Shown here: one piece after another, positions 51,639 through 61,648 of the stretch
Layout of the letters: each line of letters opens with the position of its first letter
Position numbering within the stretch: position 1 is the stretch's first letter
Source: Pseudoxanthomonas composti
GTDB taxonomy: Bacteria > Pseudomonadota > Gammaproteobacteria > Xanthomonadales > Xanthomonadaceae
Length of the DNA: 64,000 nt
Assembly (NCBI RefSeq): GCF_004122095.1
Contig: NZ_SAWZ01000006.1
Coordinates: 210,169-274,168 of the forward strand
Direction: 5' to 3'
Translations under genes and position numbers: made by a program
The notes under the pieces: model-generated
What the model saw: the letters and a program-made list of their open reading frames with translations, nothing else
What the model was told of the DNA's origin: nothing
Database searches by the model: none

Positions 51639-53345
51639 TCAGGCGCCGGCCCAGCCGCGCTGCCGCGCCATTTCAGCGGTGGCCCGGGCGAAATCGTCGG
51701 CGAAGCCGACCATGTCGAACAGCGAGGCGTCCTGCCGGGCGCGTGCCAGGCGCTCGCGGAGCTCGGCCAGTGCGTGCGGCTGGCTGGCCAGGGCGATCGC
51801 GCTGGCCACGAAGGCCGCATCGTCGGGCAGGTTGAGCGCGTCCAGCCCGAGGTGATGGTTGAGGCTGCCCGCCACGCGCGAGGCGTAGGTCTCCCCCGGG
51901 CAGCTCAGCACCGGGCACCCGGCCCACAGCGCATCGGACGCGGTGGTGTGCGCGTTGTACGGCGAGGTGTCCAGGAACAGGTCGGCATGGCGATACAGCG
52001 CCAGATAGTGGGCGTGGGGCTGCTTGTCGATGAACACCAGGCGGTCTTCGGCGATGCCTTTGGCCACGGCATGACGGCGTAATCGCGCATCGGCCTGGCC
52101 CGGTCCGGACAGCAGCCACAGCACGCTGCCCGGCACGCCGGCCAGCACGGCCAGGCTGCGATCGATGCTGCGCGGGTTGAGCTTGTAGCTGTTGTTGAAG
52201 CAGCAGAACACCACCCCGGTCTCCGGCAGCCCCAAGGCCGCACGCGAGGGCGGCTGGCCGACCAGGCGGCGTGTGTCCGAGGGCTGGAAGGCGCGCGGCA
52301 GGCGCAGGACCTGTTCGCTGAAGCCCGCTTCCAGCGCCGGCGGCAGCACGAAGGCATCGGCCAGCACGTGATCGATCCAGGGGGCGCCGGAAGTCCCCGG
52401 ATACGCCAGCCAGTTCACCTGCACCGGCGCGGGACGCTGGGCCAGGATTTCCGGCCGTCCACCGCCGCCCCAGCCGCGCAGGTCGTACAGCACATCGATT
52501 CCGGCAGCGCGGATCGCCTGCGCGGCCGTGAGGTGGGATTGCGCGGAAAGGTCGTGCCACTGCGCCGCGCGCCGCAGGCGTTGTCCGATCGGGCTGCCGT
52601 CCTCGGCGTTCAGCGCGAACAAATGCAGGGACAGCGCGCCCTGCTGCGCCAGGGCTTCCAGCAGCGCCACGATCAGCAGGCCCGTGGGGTGCGCGCCGAA
52701 GCCGTTGGACATCAAGCCCACCCGCAGCGCGCCGTGATCGCGCACCCGCGCCGCCGGCAGCGGGGTCACGCTGGCCGCCACCGCCTGGGCGCGCGTCCTG
52801 GCGCATTGCAGCTGTTCGGCCGCCGAAGCCTCTTCGCTGAGGAAGGCGAACGGCTCGACCATGGCCTGTTGCTGCCGGACCGCGTCGCGGACCTGCCGCG
52901 ACAGCGCATCCACACCCTCCCAATCGCAGAGCTTGCGCTGCCAGTTGAGCCGGTGCGCGGCAATCTGTGCCTCCTGCGGCATCAGGGCGTGCGAGCGCCG
53001 ATACGCCTCAGCCGCGCCTTCGGCATCGTGCGCGTCTTCCAGCACGTGTCCCAGCCACAGCCAGAAGCCGGGATGCTGCGGCTGCTGCTGGCAGGCCAGG
53101 CGCAGGCTGGCGCTGGCCTCGGCGATGCGGCCCAGCATCCAGCGCGCACGTCCCAGCCGCGCCAGCGCCTCGGGATGGTCGGGGCGCAGCGACAACGCGC
53201 GCAGGGCGGCGGCTTCGCCGGCACGCGGGTTGCCCGTGTCCATCTCCGCCTCGGACAGCATCACCCAGGCGATGAAATCCTGCGGTTGCTGGCGCAGCCG
53301 CTGGCGGACCTGCTCCAGCCGCTGCTGTGCGGCTGCCGCGCTCAC
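51639..53345 (-). CDS. TPR-containing GT41 (O-GlcNAc transferase-like, SPINDLY family) protein
   Basis: A 568-residue protein, the length I recall for the structurally studied Xanthomonas campestris OGT homologue. The N-terminal ~135 residues are TPR helices (AWVMLSEAEMDTGNPRAGEA, ALARLGRARWMLGRIAEAS, WLWLGHVLEDAHDAEGAAEA). The GT-B catalytic part has VGLMSNGFGAHPTGLL with a histidine at about 219 matching the active-site His, VNWLAYPGTSGAPWIDHVL, CFNNSYKLNPRSID, and the UDP-binding LFLDTSPYNAHTTASDALW. Cytoplasmic. It starts 16 nt from the prfA stop. Its protein targets in bacteria are not known. Confidence 0.9.
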   Translation of the reverse strand: MSAAAAQQRLEQVRQRLRQQPQDFIAWVMLSEAEMDTGNPRAGEAAALRALSLRPDHPEALARLGRARWMLGRIAEASASLRLACQQQPQHPGFWLWLGHVLEDAHDAEGAAEAYRRSHALMPQEAQIAAHRLNWQRKLCDWEGVDALSRQVRDAVRQQQAMVEPFAFLSEEASAAEQLQCARTRAQAVAASVTPLPAARVRDHGALRVGLMSNGFGAHPTGLLIVALLEALAQQGALSLHLFALNAEDGSPIGQRLRRAAQWHDLSAQSHLTAAQAIRAAGIDVLYDLRGWGGGGRPEILAQRPAPVQVNWLAYPGTSGAPWIDHVLADAFVLPPALEAGFSEQVLRLPRAFQPSDTRRLVGQPPSRAALGLPETGVVFCCFNNSYKLNPRSIDRSLAVLAGVPGSVLWLLSGPGQADARLRRHAVAKGIAEDRLVFIDKQPHAHYLALYRHADLFLDTSPYNAHTTASDALWAGCPVLSCPGETYASRVAGSLNHHLGLDALNLPDDAAFVASAIALASQPHALAELRERLARARQDASLFDMVGFADDFARATAEMARQRGWAGA

Positions 53346-53361
53346 CGCGACGCGTCCGGCG

Positions 53362-54447
53362 TCATGGGCCGTCCGACAACCGCGCCAGCTCGTCGACCTG
53401 GTGCTCGTGCATCAGCCGCCCGATCAGCTCGTCCATGCCGCCCTCGATGATGTTGGGCAGGTCATAGAGCGTCAGGCCTTCGATGCGGTGGTCGGTGATG
53501 CGGCCCTGCGGGAAGTTGTAGGTGCGGATGCGCTGGCTGCGGTCGCCGCTGCCGACCTGCAGCTTGCGCGTCTGCGCCTCGGCCGCGGCCTGCTTGCTGC
53601 GCTCGGCCTCCAGCAGCTGGGCCTTCAGGCGCTTCATCGCCTTGTCGCGGTTGGCGTGCTGGCTGCGCTCGGTCTGGCACTCCACCACCACGCCGGTGGG
53701 CAGGTGGGTGATGCGGATGGCCGAGTCGGTCTTGTTGACGTGCTGGCCACCGGCGCCGGAAGACCGGAAGGTGTCCACCTTCAGGTCGGCCGGGTTGATC
53801 GCGATCTCCTCGACCTCGTCGGCCTCGGGAATGATCGCCACGGTCGCGGCCGAGGTGTGGATGCGGCCCTGCGATTCGGTGGCCGGCACCCGCTGCACGC
53901 GGTGGGTACCGGACTCGAACTTCAGCCGCGAGTAGGCGCCCCTGCCGACCACGCGCGCCACCACCTCCTTGTAGCCACCGTGCTCGCCTGGCGAATCCGA
54001 TTCCACCTCGACCTTCCAGCCCTGGCGCTCGGCATAGCGTGCGTACATGCGGAACAGGTCGCCGGCGAAGATCGCCGCCTCATCGCCGCCGGTGCCGGCG
54101 CGGACCTCCAGGAACAGGTTGCCGTCGTCGCGCGGGTCCTTGGGCACCAGCAGCAGCGCCAGCGCATCCTCCAGCCGGGCCAGTTCGGCCTGGGCTGTCG
54201 CGATTTCCTCCTCGGCCAGCTCGCGCAGTTCCGGATCCTCGCGCATGGCCTGGGCGGCGGACAGGTCGGCGCGCGCCTGCGCCTCGGCGGCCAGCGCGGT
54301 GGCCACCGGCTCCAGTTGGGCGAACTCGCGCGAGAGGTTGCGGAAGCGCTCGTTGTCGCCGACCACGTGCGGGTCGGCGAGCAGGCGTTCGAGTTCTTCG
54401 CGGCGCTCGGCCAGCGCTTCGAGCTTACGGCGAAGGTTCGGGGTCAT
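53362..54447 (-). CDS. prfA: Peptide chain release factor 1
   Basis: A 361-residue RF1 that recognises UAA/UAG. The GGQ motif is in [20 protein letters not shown] (about residues 228-247), whose glutamine is the substrate of PrmC. The N-terminal coiled-coil domain ([20 protein letters not shown]) and the superdomain with [18 protein letters not shown] are intact. The start at 54447 ([12 protein letters not shown]) overlaps the last 23 nt of hemA, as in many bacteria with the hemA-prfA order. Confidence 0.96.
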   Translation of the reverse strand: MTPNLRRKLEALAERREELERLLADPHVVGDNERFRNLSREFAQLEPVATALAAEAQARADLSAAQAMREDPELRELAEEEIATAQAELARLEDALALLLVPKDPRDDGNLFLEVRAGTGGDEAAIFAGDLFRMYARYAERQGWKVEVESDSPGEHGGYKEVVARVVGRGAYSRLKFESGTHRVQRVPATESQGRIHTSAATVAIIPEADEVEEIAINPADLKVDTFRSSGAGGQHVNKTDSAIRITHLPTGVVVECQTERSQHANRDKAMKRLKAQLLEAERSKQAAAEAQTRKLQVGSGDRSQRIRTYNFPQGRITDHRIEGLTLYDLPNIIEGGMDELIGRLMHEHQVDELARLSDGP

Positions 54448-55708
54448 CAGGCGGGGGAATAGGGTGGTGGTAGCCAGGCTTGGCCGGGAACAGGCGGTCG
54501 GCGGCGCGGGCCAGGTCGGCATCGCCGCGCAGGGCCGCCTCGCGCAGGGCGGCGGTCGGCGGATGCAGCAGGCGATTGGTCAGGGTGTTGGCCAGGAACT
54601 GAAGCACTTCGTCCGGGTCGCGGCCATTGCCCAGCTGCTGGCGGGCCTTGGCCAGGATCTCCTCGCGGGTGGCATCGCCCAGGGCGCGCAGGCGCTTGAG
54701 CGGCTCGTGGTGCCGGCTGGCGTGCAGGGTTTCCAGATAGCGGGCCACCTGCAGGTCGATGATGGCCTCGGCCGCCTCGGCGGCCTCGCGGCGTCCGCGC
54801 CGGTTCTCCTCGACCGCCCGCTCCAGGTCGTCCACCGAATACAGATAGGCATCGGCCAGCTCGGCCACGCTGGCCTCGATGTCGCGCGGCACCGCCAGGT
54901 CGAACAGCATCATCGGCCGGTGCTTGCGCTGCTGCAGGGCGGCGGCCACCTGGCTGCGATAGATCACCGGCTCACGCGCGGCGGTGGCGGAAAACACTAC
55001 GTCGGCCTCGGCCAGGTGACGCTCGATCGCCGACAGCGGCAGTGCGGTCCCGCCATGGCGCGAGGCCAGCTCCTGGGCATGGGCCAGGGTGCGGTTGGCG
55101 ATCAGCAGGCGGCGTACCTTGCCCTCGCTCAGGTGCCTGGCGGTCAGCTCGATGGTCTCGCCGGCGCCGACCAGCAGGACGGTCGACTCGCTCAGGCGGG
55201 CGAAGGCGTTCTGCGCCAGGCGCACGGCGGTGGAGGCCACCGACACCGGATTGGCGCCTACCAGGGTGTCGGTGCGCGCGCGCTTGGCCACCGCGAAGGT
55301 CTGCTGGAACAGCCGGTCCAGCCGCTGGCCCAGCGTGCCCTGGCCGCGCGCCTGCGACCAGGCGTCCTTGACCTGACCCAGGATCTGCGGCTCGCCCAGC
55401 ACCATCGAGTCCAGGCCGGTGGCCACGCGGAACAGGTGCCGCACCGCTTCGCCGTCCTGGTGCCGGTACAGGTAGCCCTGCACGCCCTGGCCGTGCGACT
55501 CCAGCCAGTCGGCCAGCACCTGGGCGTCATCGGCCACCGCGTACAGCTCGGTGCGGTTGCAGGTGGACAGCAGGGCCGCTTCCTGCACGCCCGGCAGGGC
55601 GCGCATGGCGTCCAGCGCCGTGGGCAGGCTTTCGCCGGCAAAAGCCACCCGTTCGCGCAGGTCGACCGGCGCGGTCTGGTGGTTCAGGCCGAGTACCCAC
55701 AACGTCAT
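54425..55708 (-). CDS. hemA: Glutamyl-tRNA reductase
   Basis: A 427-residue enzyme that makes glutamate-1-semialdehyde from Glu-tRNA, the first step of tetrapyrrole synthesis. The catalytic Cys50 is in [13 protein letters not shown] (same position as E. coli), the NADPH-binding loop is [17 protein letters not shown], and [13 protein letters not shown] is the specificity loop. The C-terminal dimerisation helix bundle is present. It overlaps prfA by 23 nt and is divergent from the TPR gene. Confidence 0.96.
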   Translation of the reverse strand: MTLWVLGLNHQTAPVDLRERVAFAGESLPTALDAMRALPGVQEAALLSTCNRTELYAVADDAQVLADWLESHGQGVQGYLYRHQDGEAVRHLFRVATGLDSMVLGEPQILGQVKDAWSQARGQGTLGQRLDRLFQQTFAVAKRARTDTLVGANPVSVASTAVRLAQNAFARLSESTVLLVGAGETIELTARHLSEGKVRRLLIANRTLAHAQELASRHGGTALPLSAIERHLAEADVVFSATAAREPVIYRSQVAAALQQRKHRPMMLFDLAVPRDIEASVAELADAYLYSVDDLERAVEENRRGRREAAEAAEAIIDLQVARYLETLHASRHHEPLKRLRALGDATREEILAKARQQLGNGRDPDEVLQFLANTLTNRLLHPPTAALREAALRGDADLARAADRLFPAKPGYHHPIPPPDDPEPSP

Positions 55709-55775
55709 GATTCAGGCGCTTGCGTTAAGCTGCTGGCGTTCCATAGCCCGCCATTTTACGGTCCGTCCCCCGCCA

Positions 55776-57449
55776 ATGCCCGCAATGATGCGTTTTATCG
55801 TTTGCCTGCTGCTGATCCTGTCCGCGGCGGGGACCAGCCGGGCGCAGGCGCCAAGATCGGAGACCTCGGAGACCGGGGATGTCCTGGCCCCGGTGATGGC
55901 CGGCGAGTTCGCCCTGCAGGCCGGGCGCCTGGAGGAGGCCTCGCAGTGGTACCTGCAGGCCGCGCAGGACAGCGACGATATCGGCCTGGCCGAGCTGTCC
56001 ACCCGGATCGCCCTGTTGGCGGAAGACGACCAGCGCGCCCGCCAGTCCCTGGACCTGTGGCGCAAGCGCGCGCCGACCTCGCTGGCCATGCAGGCCGCCG
56101 AGGCCACCCTGGCGGTGCGCGGCGGCAATACCCGCGTGGCGTTGCGCGAGCTCAAGGCCCTGCTGCGCGCGGAAACCCCGCAGGCCTGGCGCTACGCCAT
56201 CAGTGCGCTGGGCGCCGGTGGCCGCAACCCGGACACGTCGGCCAAGGTCACCGAGCGCCTGATCGCCGGCGGGCACCTGCCCAACCAGTTGCCGTTCTGG
56301 CTGGCCCTTGGCGGGCTGGCGCAATCCCTTGACCGGCCGGCGCTGTCCGAGCGCGTGATCGCCGAGGTCGTGCGCCGGTTCCCGGCCGATCCACGCGTGG
56401 CCCTGCTGCATGCCACCCAGCTGCGTCGGTCCGGCCAGGCGGCCCAGGCCAAGCAGGTGCTGTCCACCCTGACCCCGGCCGCCGCCCAGGATCCGCAGCT
56501 GCGGGTGCTGCTCGCGCAGGAGTTCGATGCCCTGGGCGACCCCGTCGCCGCCGCCGGTGCCATGGCGCAGGGGCCGCAGGACGAGCGCACCTGGGCCTTG
56601 CGGGCCTCGCTGCTGGCCAAGGCCGAGGACAATTTCGCCCTGACCGCCCTGTACGATGAGTTGCGCGGCGCCTCGGGCGAAGCCGATGCGGGCCGCGACC
56701 TGCTGCTGGGGCAGATCGCGCAATACCTCAAGCGCCCAGCCGAGGCGCTGGAGTGGTACACCAAGATTTCGCAGGGCGAGGCCCGGACCGAGGCGCGCCT
56801 GCGCGCGGCCTATGCCCTGCATGAGCTGGACCGCAAGTCCGAGGCCTACGAGCAGGCGCGCAAGATGCAGGGCGACGCCTCGCTGGACGACGATGCCCGC
56901 CGCAACGCCTACCTGCTGGAGGCCGAGCTGCGGCAGAAGGACGAGGACGAGGCCGGCGAGATCGATGCCCTAGCCCGCGGCCTGGCCGCCTATCCGGACG
57001 ACAGCGCGCTGCTGTATGCCCGTGGCCTGGCCTGGGAGAAGCGCGACCAGATCGATCGTGCCGAAGCCGACCTGCGCCGCATCCTGGTGACCGAGCCGGA
57101 CAACACGGCGGTGCTCAACGCGCTGGGGTACACCCTGGCCGACCGCACCACGCGCTATCAGGAAGCACTGCAGCTGATCGACCGCGCTCGCGCCGCATCG
57201 CCGGACGAGGGGGCCATCATCGACAGCTATGGCTGGGTGCTCTATCGCCTGGGCAAGGTCGAGGAGGCGCTGGCGCAGTTGCGCCGTGCCTTCACCCTGA
57301 TGAAGGACCCCGAGATCGCCGCCCATCTGGGCCAGGTGCTCTGGGAGCAGGGTCGGCGCGAGGAGGCGCGGCGCTACTTCGAGGAGGCGCGCAAGCTGGA
57401 CCCCGATAGCCGCGCGCTGCAGCGCGCCCTGGAAAAGACCGGCGCATGA
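55776..57449 (+). CDS. Exported TPR-repeat protein
   Basis: A 557-residue protein with a signal peptide (MMRFIVCLLLILSAAGTSRAQ) and TPR units throughout, clearest at LALQAGRLEEASQWYLQAAQ (near 35-55) and the C-terminal third (ALLYARGLAWEKRDQIDRAE, ALGYTLADRTTRYQEALQLI, SYGWVLYRLGKVEEALAQLR, LGQVLWEQGRREEARRYFEE). Three ATGs (55776, 55785, 55788) are possible starts. Its stop overlaps the lolB ATG. The same TPR-lolB-ispE order occurs in pseudomonads, suggesting an envelope/lipoprotein-linked role. Confidence 0.87.
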   Translation: MPAMMRFIVCLLLILSAAGTSRAQAPRSETSETGDVLAPVMAGEFALQAGRLEEASQWYLQAAQDSDDIGLAELSTRIALLAEDDQRARQSLDLWRKRAPTSLAMQAAEATLAVRGGNTRVALRELKALLRAETPQAWRYAISALGAGGRNPDTSAKVTERLIAGGHLPNQLPFWLALGGLAQSLDRPALSERVIAEVVRRFPADPRVALLHATQLRRSGQAAQAKQVLSTLTPAAAQDPQLRVLLAQEFDALGDPVAAAGAMAQGPQDERTWALRASLLAKAEDNFALTALYDELRGASGEADAGRDLLLGQIAQYLKRPAEALEWYTKISQGEARTEARLRAAYALHELDRKSEAYEQARKMQGDASLDDDARRNAYLLEAELRQKDEDEAGEIDALARGLAAYPDDSALLYARGLAWEKRDQIDRAEADLRRILVTEPDNTAVLNALGYTLADRTTRYQEALQLIDRARAASPDEGAIIDSYGWVLYRLGKVEEALAQLRRAFTLMKDPEIAAHLGQVLWEQGRREEARRYFEEARKLDPDSRALQRALEKTGA

Positions 57450-58090
57450 GGACCTGGATGCGGTGGGCAGCGCTGGCGCTGCTGGGACTGTCGGCCGGTT
57501 GCGCCACGCGCCAGGCGCGCGAGCCCGCGCCCGCGCTGGAAGGCCAGGCGGCGCAGGCGGCCGCCGTGGCCCAGCGCGCCCGGGCGGAAGTCCTGCGCAA
57601 CGCCGGTCCGTGGTCCTTCGGCGGGCGCGTGGCGATCCAGAAGGCCGGCAAGGGCGGCAGTGGGCGGATCGATTGGCGCCATGATCGCCAGGGGGGCGAT
57701 GTGATGTCCCTGAGCGCGCCGGTGACGCGCCAGAGTTGGCAGCTCACCGTCGAGCCCGATGGGGCGGGGCGCCTGGACGGACTGGAGGGTGGTCCGCGCA
57801 GCGGGCCCGATGCCGAGGTGCTGCTGCAGGAGGCCACGCAGTGGGACATCCCGGTGCGTGCACTGGCCGACTGGGTGCAGGGCGTGGCTGCGCCGGACCT
57901 TGGCCAGGCCGACATCCAGTACGGCGCCGACGGCCTGCCACAGCGGATCGAGCAGGGCGGCTGGCGCATCGATTACCCGGCCTGGCGGCAGGATGCGGTC
58001 ACCGGCCAGGCGCTGCCGGCGCGCATCGAGTCGGTTCGGGGCGATGCCACCGTGCGCCTGCTGGTCGACGACTGGCAATGGCTACCCTGA
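57446..58090 (+). CDS. lolB: Outer-membrane lipoprotein receptor LolB
   Basis: A 214-residue lipoprotein with lipobox LSAGC (Cys19). The mature domain has the LolB pattern [30 protein letters not shown] and [10 protein letters not shown]. It accepts lipoproteins from LolA and inserts them into the outer membrane. Overlaps the TPR gene by ATGA and is followed by ispE after 1 nt. Confidence 0.9.
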   Translation: MRTWMRWAALALLGLSAGCATRQAREPAPALEGQAAQAAAVAQRARAEVLRNAGPWSFGGRVAIQKAGKGGSGRIDWRHDRQGGDVMSLSAPVTRQSWQLTVEPDGAGRLDGLEGGPRSGPDAEVLLQEATQWDIPVRALADWVQGVAAPDLGQADIQYGADGLPQRIEQGGWRIDYPAWRQDAVTGQALPARIESVRGDATVRLLVDDWQWLP

Positions 58091-58091
58091 G

Positions 58092-58967
58092 ATGCCCGTG
58101 CCTGTCGATGCCGACGGCTGGTCGGCCTGGCCCGCGCCGGCCAAGCTGAACCTGTTCCTGGAGATCACCGGGCGCCGTCCCGATGGCTACCACGAGCTGC
58201 AGAGCGTGTTTCGCATCCTGGAGTGGGGCGACACCGTCCACCTGCGTCCGCGTCGCGACGGGGTCGTCCGGCGCGTGGGTGCTTCGGTCGAGGGCGTGGC
58301 CGAAGCCGATGACCTGGCGGTTCGTGCGGCCAAGTTGCTGGCTTCTTCTTCGAATGCATTCAAAGGTGCGGACATCCGCATCGAAAAGCGAATCCCGGCC
58401 GGCGGCGGTTTTGGTGGCGGATCTTCCGATGCCGCCACCGTGCTGTGCGCCCTGGACCGGCTGTGCGGGCTGTCCCTGGGTGTGCAGGCCCTGGCAAGGC
58501 TGGGCTTGGCGCTCGGGGCGGACGTGCCGGTCTTCGTGCATGGCGACAACGCCTGGGCCGAAGGGGTGGGAGAACGGTTGCAGCCGATGGTGCTGCCGCC
58601 AGCGTGGTACCTGCTGGTCAGCCCGGGGGTCCATGTGCCCACCGCCGAGCTCTTTCGTGCACCGGATTTGACGCGGGATGCCGCGCCCGCGAAAATATCG
58701 GACTTCCTTTCCGGACAACGGCTCGGCAACTGCTTCGAGCCGCTGGTGCGTCGCCGCGAACCTGCGGTGGAGGCCGTCTTCCAGGCGCTCTCCGAAGTGG
58801 GTGCGCCGCGACTGACCGGAACGGGGAGTGGCTGCTTCGTCGAATTTGCCGATCGCGCGTCCGCCCAGGCGGCGCTCGAACGACTCCCGGCGCAGTGGCA
58901 GGCCTGGGTCGTGGCGGGTGCGGAGGTATCGCCCCTGCGCGCGGCGTTGGCGCAAGCAACAACCTGA
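58092..58967 (+). CDS. ispE: 4-diphosphocytidyl-2-C-methyl-D-erythritol kinase
   Basis: A 291-residue GHMP kinase of the MEP isoprenoid pathway. [20 protein letters not shown] near the start and the ATP loop [15 protein letters not shown] (about 98-112) are the signature; the C-terminal [12 protein letters not shown] is the third GHMP motif. The ATG lies 1 nt after the lolB stop. A tRNA-Gln gene and prs follow in the conserved order. Confidence 0.95.
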   Translation: MPVPVDADGWSAWPAPAKLNLFLEITGRRPDGYHELQSVFRILEWGDTVHLRPRRDGVVRRVGASVEGVAEADDLAVRAAKLLASSSNAFKGADIRIEKRIPAGGGFGGGSSDAATVLCALDRLCGLSLGVQALARLGLALGADVPVFVHGDNAWAEGVGERLQPMVLPPAWYLLVSPGVHVPTAELFRAPDLTRDAAPAKISDFLSGQRLGNCFEPLVRRREPAVEAVFQALSEVGAPRLTGTGSGCFVEFADRASAQAALERLPAQWQAWVVAGAEVSPLRAALAQATT

Positions 58968-58982
58968 TGGATCGCAGTCTGC

Positions 58983-59060
58983 TGGGGCGTCGCCAAGAGG
59001 CCTAAGGCACCGGGTTTTGATCCCGGCATTTCGTAGGTTCGAATCCTACCGCCCCAGCCA
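58983..59060 (+). tRNA. tRNA-Gln (TTG)
   Basis: Acceptor stem TGGGGCG (58983-58989) pairs with CGCCCCA (59050-59056), followed by G73 and an encoded CCA (59058-59060). The anticodon stem CGGGT/ATCCCGG region holds a TTG anticodon (loop TTTTGAT), and the T-arm has GTTCGAATC. Located between ispE and prs, as in other gammaproteobacteria. Confidence 0.95.
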
Positions 59061-59146
59061 ATCTGCCTTTCGTATTCCACGTTCGTCCTTCCGCCAATGC
59101 GCCGGCCCGAGTCGACGCGCCCCGCCAACGCCCGGACCCCGCCGAC

Positions 59147-60106
59147 ATGCAAGACGACCGCAATCTGCTCATCTTTTCGGGCAATGCGAACAAGCCGCTG
59201 ACCGCCAGCATCTGCCGCCAGCTCGGCGTGCGCCAGGGCAAGGCGATGGTGTCGCACTTCTCCGATGGCGAGGTGCAGGTGGAAATCCAGGAGAGCGTGC
59301 GCCAGCAGGAAGTCTTCGTCGTGCAGCCGACCTGCGCGCCTTCGGCCGAGAACCTCATGGAGCTGCTGGTGCTGGTGGACGCGCTCAAGCGCGCCTCGGC
59401 TTCCAGCGTCACCGCGGTGGTGCCGTACTTCGGCTACTCGCGCCAGGACCGCCGCATGCGCTCCTCGCGCGTGCCGATCACCGCCAAGGTCGCGGCCAAG
59501 ATGTTCTCGGCGGTGGACACCGACCGCGTGCTGACGGTGGACCTGCACGCCGACCAGATCCAGGGCTTCTTCGACTGCCCGGTGGACAACGTCTACGCCT
59601 CGCCGCTGCTGCTGGCCGACATCTGGCGCGCCTACGGCACCGAGAACATGGTCGTGGTCTCGCCCGACGTAGGCGGCGTGGTGCGCGCCCGCGCAGTGGC
59701 CAAGCGCCTGGACGATGCGGACCTGGCGATCATCGACAAGCGCCGTCCGCGCGCCAACGTCTCCACGGTGATGAACATCATCGGCGACGTGGAAGGCAAG
59801 TCCTGCGTGCTGGTGGACGACATCGTCGATACCGCCGGCACCCTGTGCGCCGCCGCGGCTGCGCTGAAGGAGCGCGGCGCGCTCAAGGTCGCGGCCTACT
59901 GCACCCACCCGGTGCTGTCCGGCCCGGCCGTGGACAACCTCAACCGCTCGGTGCTGGACGAGCTGGTGGTCACCGACACCATCCCGCTGTCGCCAGCCGC
60001 GCAGGCCTGCAGCAAGATCCGCCAGCTGTCGGTGGCCGAGCTGCTGGCCGAGACCATCCGTCGCGTGGCCTTCGGCGAATCGGTCAGCTCGCTGTACGTG
60101 GACTGA
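59147..60106 (+). CDS. prs: Ribose-phosphate pyrophosphokinase
   Basis: A 319-residue PRPP synthase (ribose-5-P + ATP to PRPP + AMP). Seen: [20 protein letters not shown], the ATP-region [19 protein letters not shown], the signature [17 protein letters not shown], and the PRPP loop [17 protein letters not shown]. Intact and normal length. Followed by a GGGATTG-type repeat and rplY. Confidence 0.96.
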   Translation: MQDDRNLLIFSGNANKPLTASICRQLGVRQGKAMVSHFSDGEVQVEIQESVRQQEVFVVQPTCAPSAENLMELLVLVDALKRASASSVTAVVPYFGYSRQDRRMRSSRVPITAKVAAKMFSAVDTDRVLTVDLHADQIQGFFDCPVDNVYASPLLLADIWRAYGTENMVVVSPDVGGVVRARAVAKRLDDADLAIIDKRRPRANVSTVMNIIGDVEGKSCVLVDDIVDTAGTLCAAAAALKERGALKVAAYCTHPVLSGPAVDNLNRSVLDELVVTDTIPLSPAAQACSKIRQLSVAELLAETIRRVAFGESVSSLYVD

Positions 60107-60113
60107 CAAAGGG

Positions 60114-60198
60114 CCGGGATTGGTGATTGGGGATTGGGTGATTGGCTGAAGCGGTACCTGCTTCGAATCAATCACCAATCCCGAATGCCCAATCCCGG
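60114..60198. repeat. Heptamer-armed inverted-repeat element, GGGATTG type (prs-rplY)
   Basis: The left arm (60114-60145) is CCGGGATTGGTGATTGG then GGATTG and GTGATTG units; the right arm (about 60165-60198) is its complement (AATCACCAATCCCG, AATGCCCAATCCCGG). The loop contains a small palindrome GAAGC...GCTTC. It begins 7 nt after the prs stop and precedes rplY. Same family as 61564-61639. Confidence 0.8.
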
Positions 60199-60275
60199 CA
60201 TTCCAACGGCTTCCCTGGTCGCGGGGCAGTCGCATCACCGCCGCGAGGCGGTTCATCAACAAAGAAGTGAACATC

Positions 60276-60932
60276 ATGGCAACGACACACGAAATCCAGG
60301 TGCAGCGCCGCGAAGACGAGGGGAAGGGTGCGAGCCGCCGCCTGCGTCACGCCGGCAACGTGCCCGCCATCGTCTACGGTGGCGACCTCAAGCCGGTCAG
60401 CATCACCCTGAGCCACAACGACGTCTGGCTCGCCAGCCAGCACGACTGGTTCTACTCCTCGATCCTCTCGCTGAGCCTCAATGGCGACGTGCAGAAGGTG
60501 CTGCTGCGTGACATGCAGCGCCATCCGTTCAAGCAGCAGATCATGCACCTGGACTTCCAGCGCGTGAACGACAAGGAAGCCATCCGCACCGCCGTGCCGC
60601 TGCACTTCCTCAACCAGGACAGCTCGCCGGCCGGCAAGGCCGCCGACGTGGTCGTGACCCACGAGCTGAACGAAGTCGTCGTCGAGTGCCTGCCGGGCGA
60701 CCTGCCGGAATTCATCGAGATCGACCTGGCCGAGCTGGCCGTCGGCGACGTGATCCACCTCTCGCAGCTGAAGCTGCCCAAGGGCGTGGAAATCCCGGAG
60801 CTGAAGCTGGGCAAGGAGCACGACGTGGCCGTAGTGACCGCCAAGCACGGTCGCGTGGAAGCCGAGCCGGAAGCCGAAGGCGAGGCCTCGGCCGAAGTGC
60901 CGGCCACCAAGGCGTCCAAGGACGAAGAGTAA
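60276..60932 (+). CDS. rplY: 50S ribosomal protein L25 (Ctc/TL5 type)
   Basis: A 218-residue L25 that binds 5S rRNA. The N-terminal domain (EIQVQRREDEGKGASRRLRH, GNVPAIVYGG) is the L25 core, and the C-terminal Ctc/TL5 domain (LHFLNQDSSPAGKAADVVV, EVVVECLPGDLPEFIEIDL) makes it twice the length of E. coli L25. The acidic Glu/Ala-rich tail is variable. The start at 60276 follows AAAGAAG; an in-frame GTG at 60267 lacks a separate site. Co-oriented with prs and pth. Confidence 0.95.
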   Translation: MATTHEIQVQRREDEGKGASRRLRHAGNVPAIVYGGDLKPVSITLSHNDVWLASQHDWFYSSILSLSLNGDVQKVLLRDMQRHPFKQQIMHLDFQRVNDKEAIRTAVPLHFLNQDSSPAGKAADVVVTHELNEVVVECLPGDLPEFIEIDLAELAVGDVIHLSQLKLPKGVEIPELKLGKEHDVAVVTAKHGRVEAEPEAEGEASAEVPATKASKDEE

Positions 60933-60942
60933 TCGTGCGCCG

Positions 60943-60970
60943 TGGCGGAGGCCCCTTCGGGCTTCCGCCA
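60943..60970 (+). terminator. Stable hairpin in the rplY-pth spacer
   Basis: A 12-bp stem with one G-U pair (TGGCGGAGGCCC with GGGCTTCCGCCA) and a 4-nt loop (CTTC), 10 nt after the rplY stop and 19 nt before the pth ATG. No T-run follows, so it is more likely a processing/stability element or partial terminator reducing pth expression relative to the ribosomal protein. Confidence 0.5.
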
Positions 60971-60989
60971 TGGATGCGATTGCACTGCG

Positions 60990-61574
60990 ATGGCAGGCTT
61001 GCGTCTCATCGTCGGGCTGGGCAATCCCGGACCCGAACATCTACGGACCCGGCACAATGCCGGGTTCCGTTTTGTCGACACCCTGGCGATGCAGCAGGGG
61101 GCGCGATGGTCGGTGGAAGGCAAGTTGTTCGGTGAGGTGGCGCGGGCGCAGATTGGCGCTGAGTCGGTCTGGCTGTTGAAGCCGGCGACCTACATGAACC
61201 TGAGCGGCAAGTCGGTCACCGCCGCGCTGCGGTTCTGGAAGATCGAGCCGGAGCAGGCGCTGCTGGCGCACGATGAGCTGGACCTTCCGGTGGGCACGGC
61301 GCGGCTGAAGTTCGACGGCGGCCATGGCGGACAGAACGGCCTGCGCGACACCATCAAGCTGCTGGGACACGCCCGCTTCCATCGCCTGCGCATCGGCATC
61401 GGCCACCCGGGCCACAAGGACAAGGTGACGCCGTGGGTGCTGGGTCGACCGACAGCGGATGAAGAAATCTCCATCGGCCGTGCGATTGATGAGGCGCTGG
61501 ACGTGCTGCCGCTGGCGGTGGCGGGGGATTTCAACGAAGCCATGAAGCGCCTGCACACGAGCAGGGATTCGTGA
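60990..61574 (+). CDS. pth: Peptidyl-tRNA hydrolase
   Basis: A 194-residue Pth that releases peptides from stalled peptidyl-t[21 protein letters not shown] contains the conserved Asn and catalytic His, [13 protein letters not shown] and [12 protein letters not shown] hold the remaining active-site residues, and [11 protein letters not shown] is the family signature. The last codons (R-D-S-stop) are written by the first heptamers of the repeat that follows. Confidence 0.95.
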   Translation: MAGLRLIVGLGNPGPEHLRTRHNAGFRFVDTLAMQQGARWSVEGKLFGEVARAQIGAESVWLLKPATYMNLSGKSVTAALRFWKIEPEQALLAHDELDLPVGTARLKFDGGHGGQNGLRDTIKLLGHARFHRLRIGIGHPGHKDKVTPWVLGRPTADEEISIGRAIDEALDVLPLAVAGDFNEAMKRLHTSRDS

Positions 61575-61639
61575 TTGGGGATTGGGGATTTGCGGCCGCG
61601 TGCCACGGCGAATCTCCAATCCCGAATCCCAAATCCCGG
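61564..61639. repeat. Heptamer-armed inverted-repeat element, GGGATTN type (pth-ychF)
   Basis: The left arm is four consecutive heptamers GGGATTC, GTGATTG, GGGATTG, GGGATTT (61564-61591). After a ~19-nt GC-rich loop the right arm has the complements CAATCCC, GAATCCC, AAATCCC (61617-61637) and GG. The second heptamer contains the pth stop codon. It ends about 10 nt before the ychF ATG, so it also occupies that gene's ribosome-binding region. Confidence 0.85.
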
Positions 61640-61648
61640 AATCGAACC

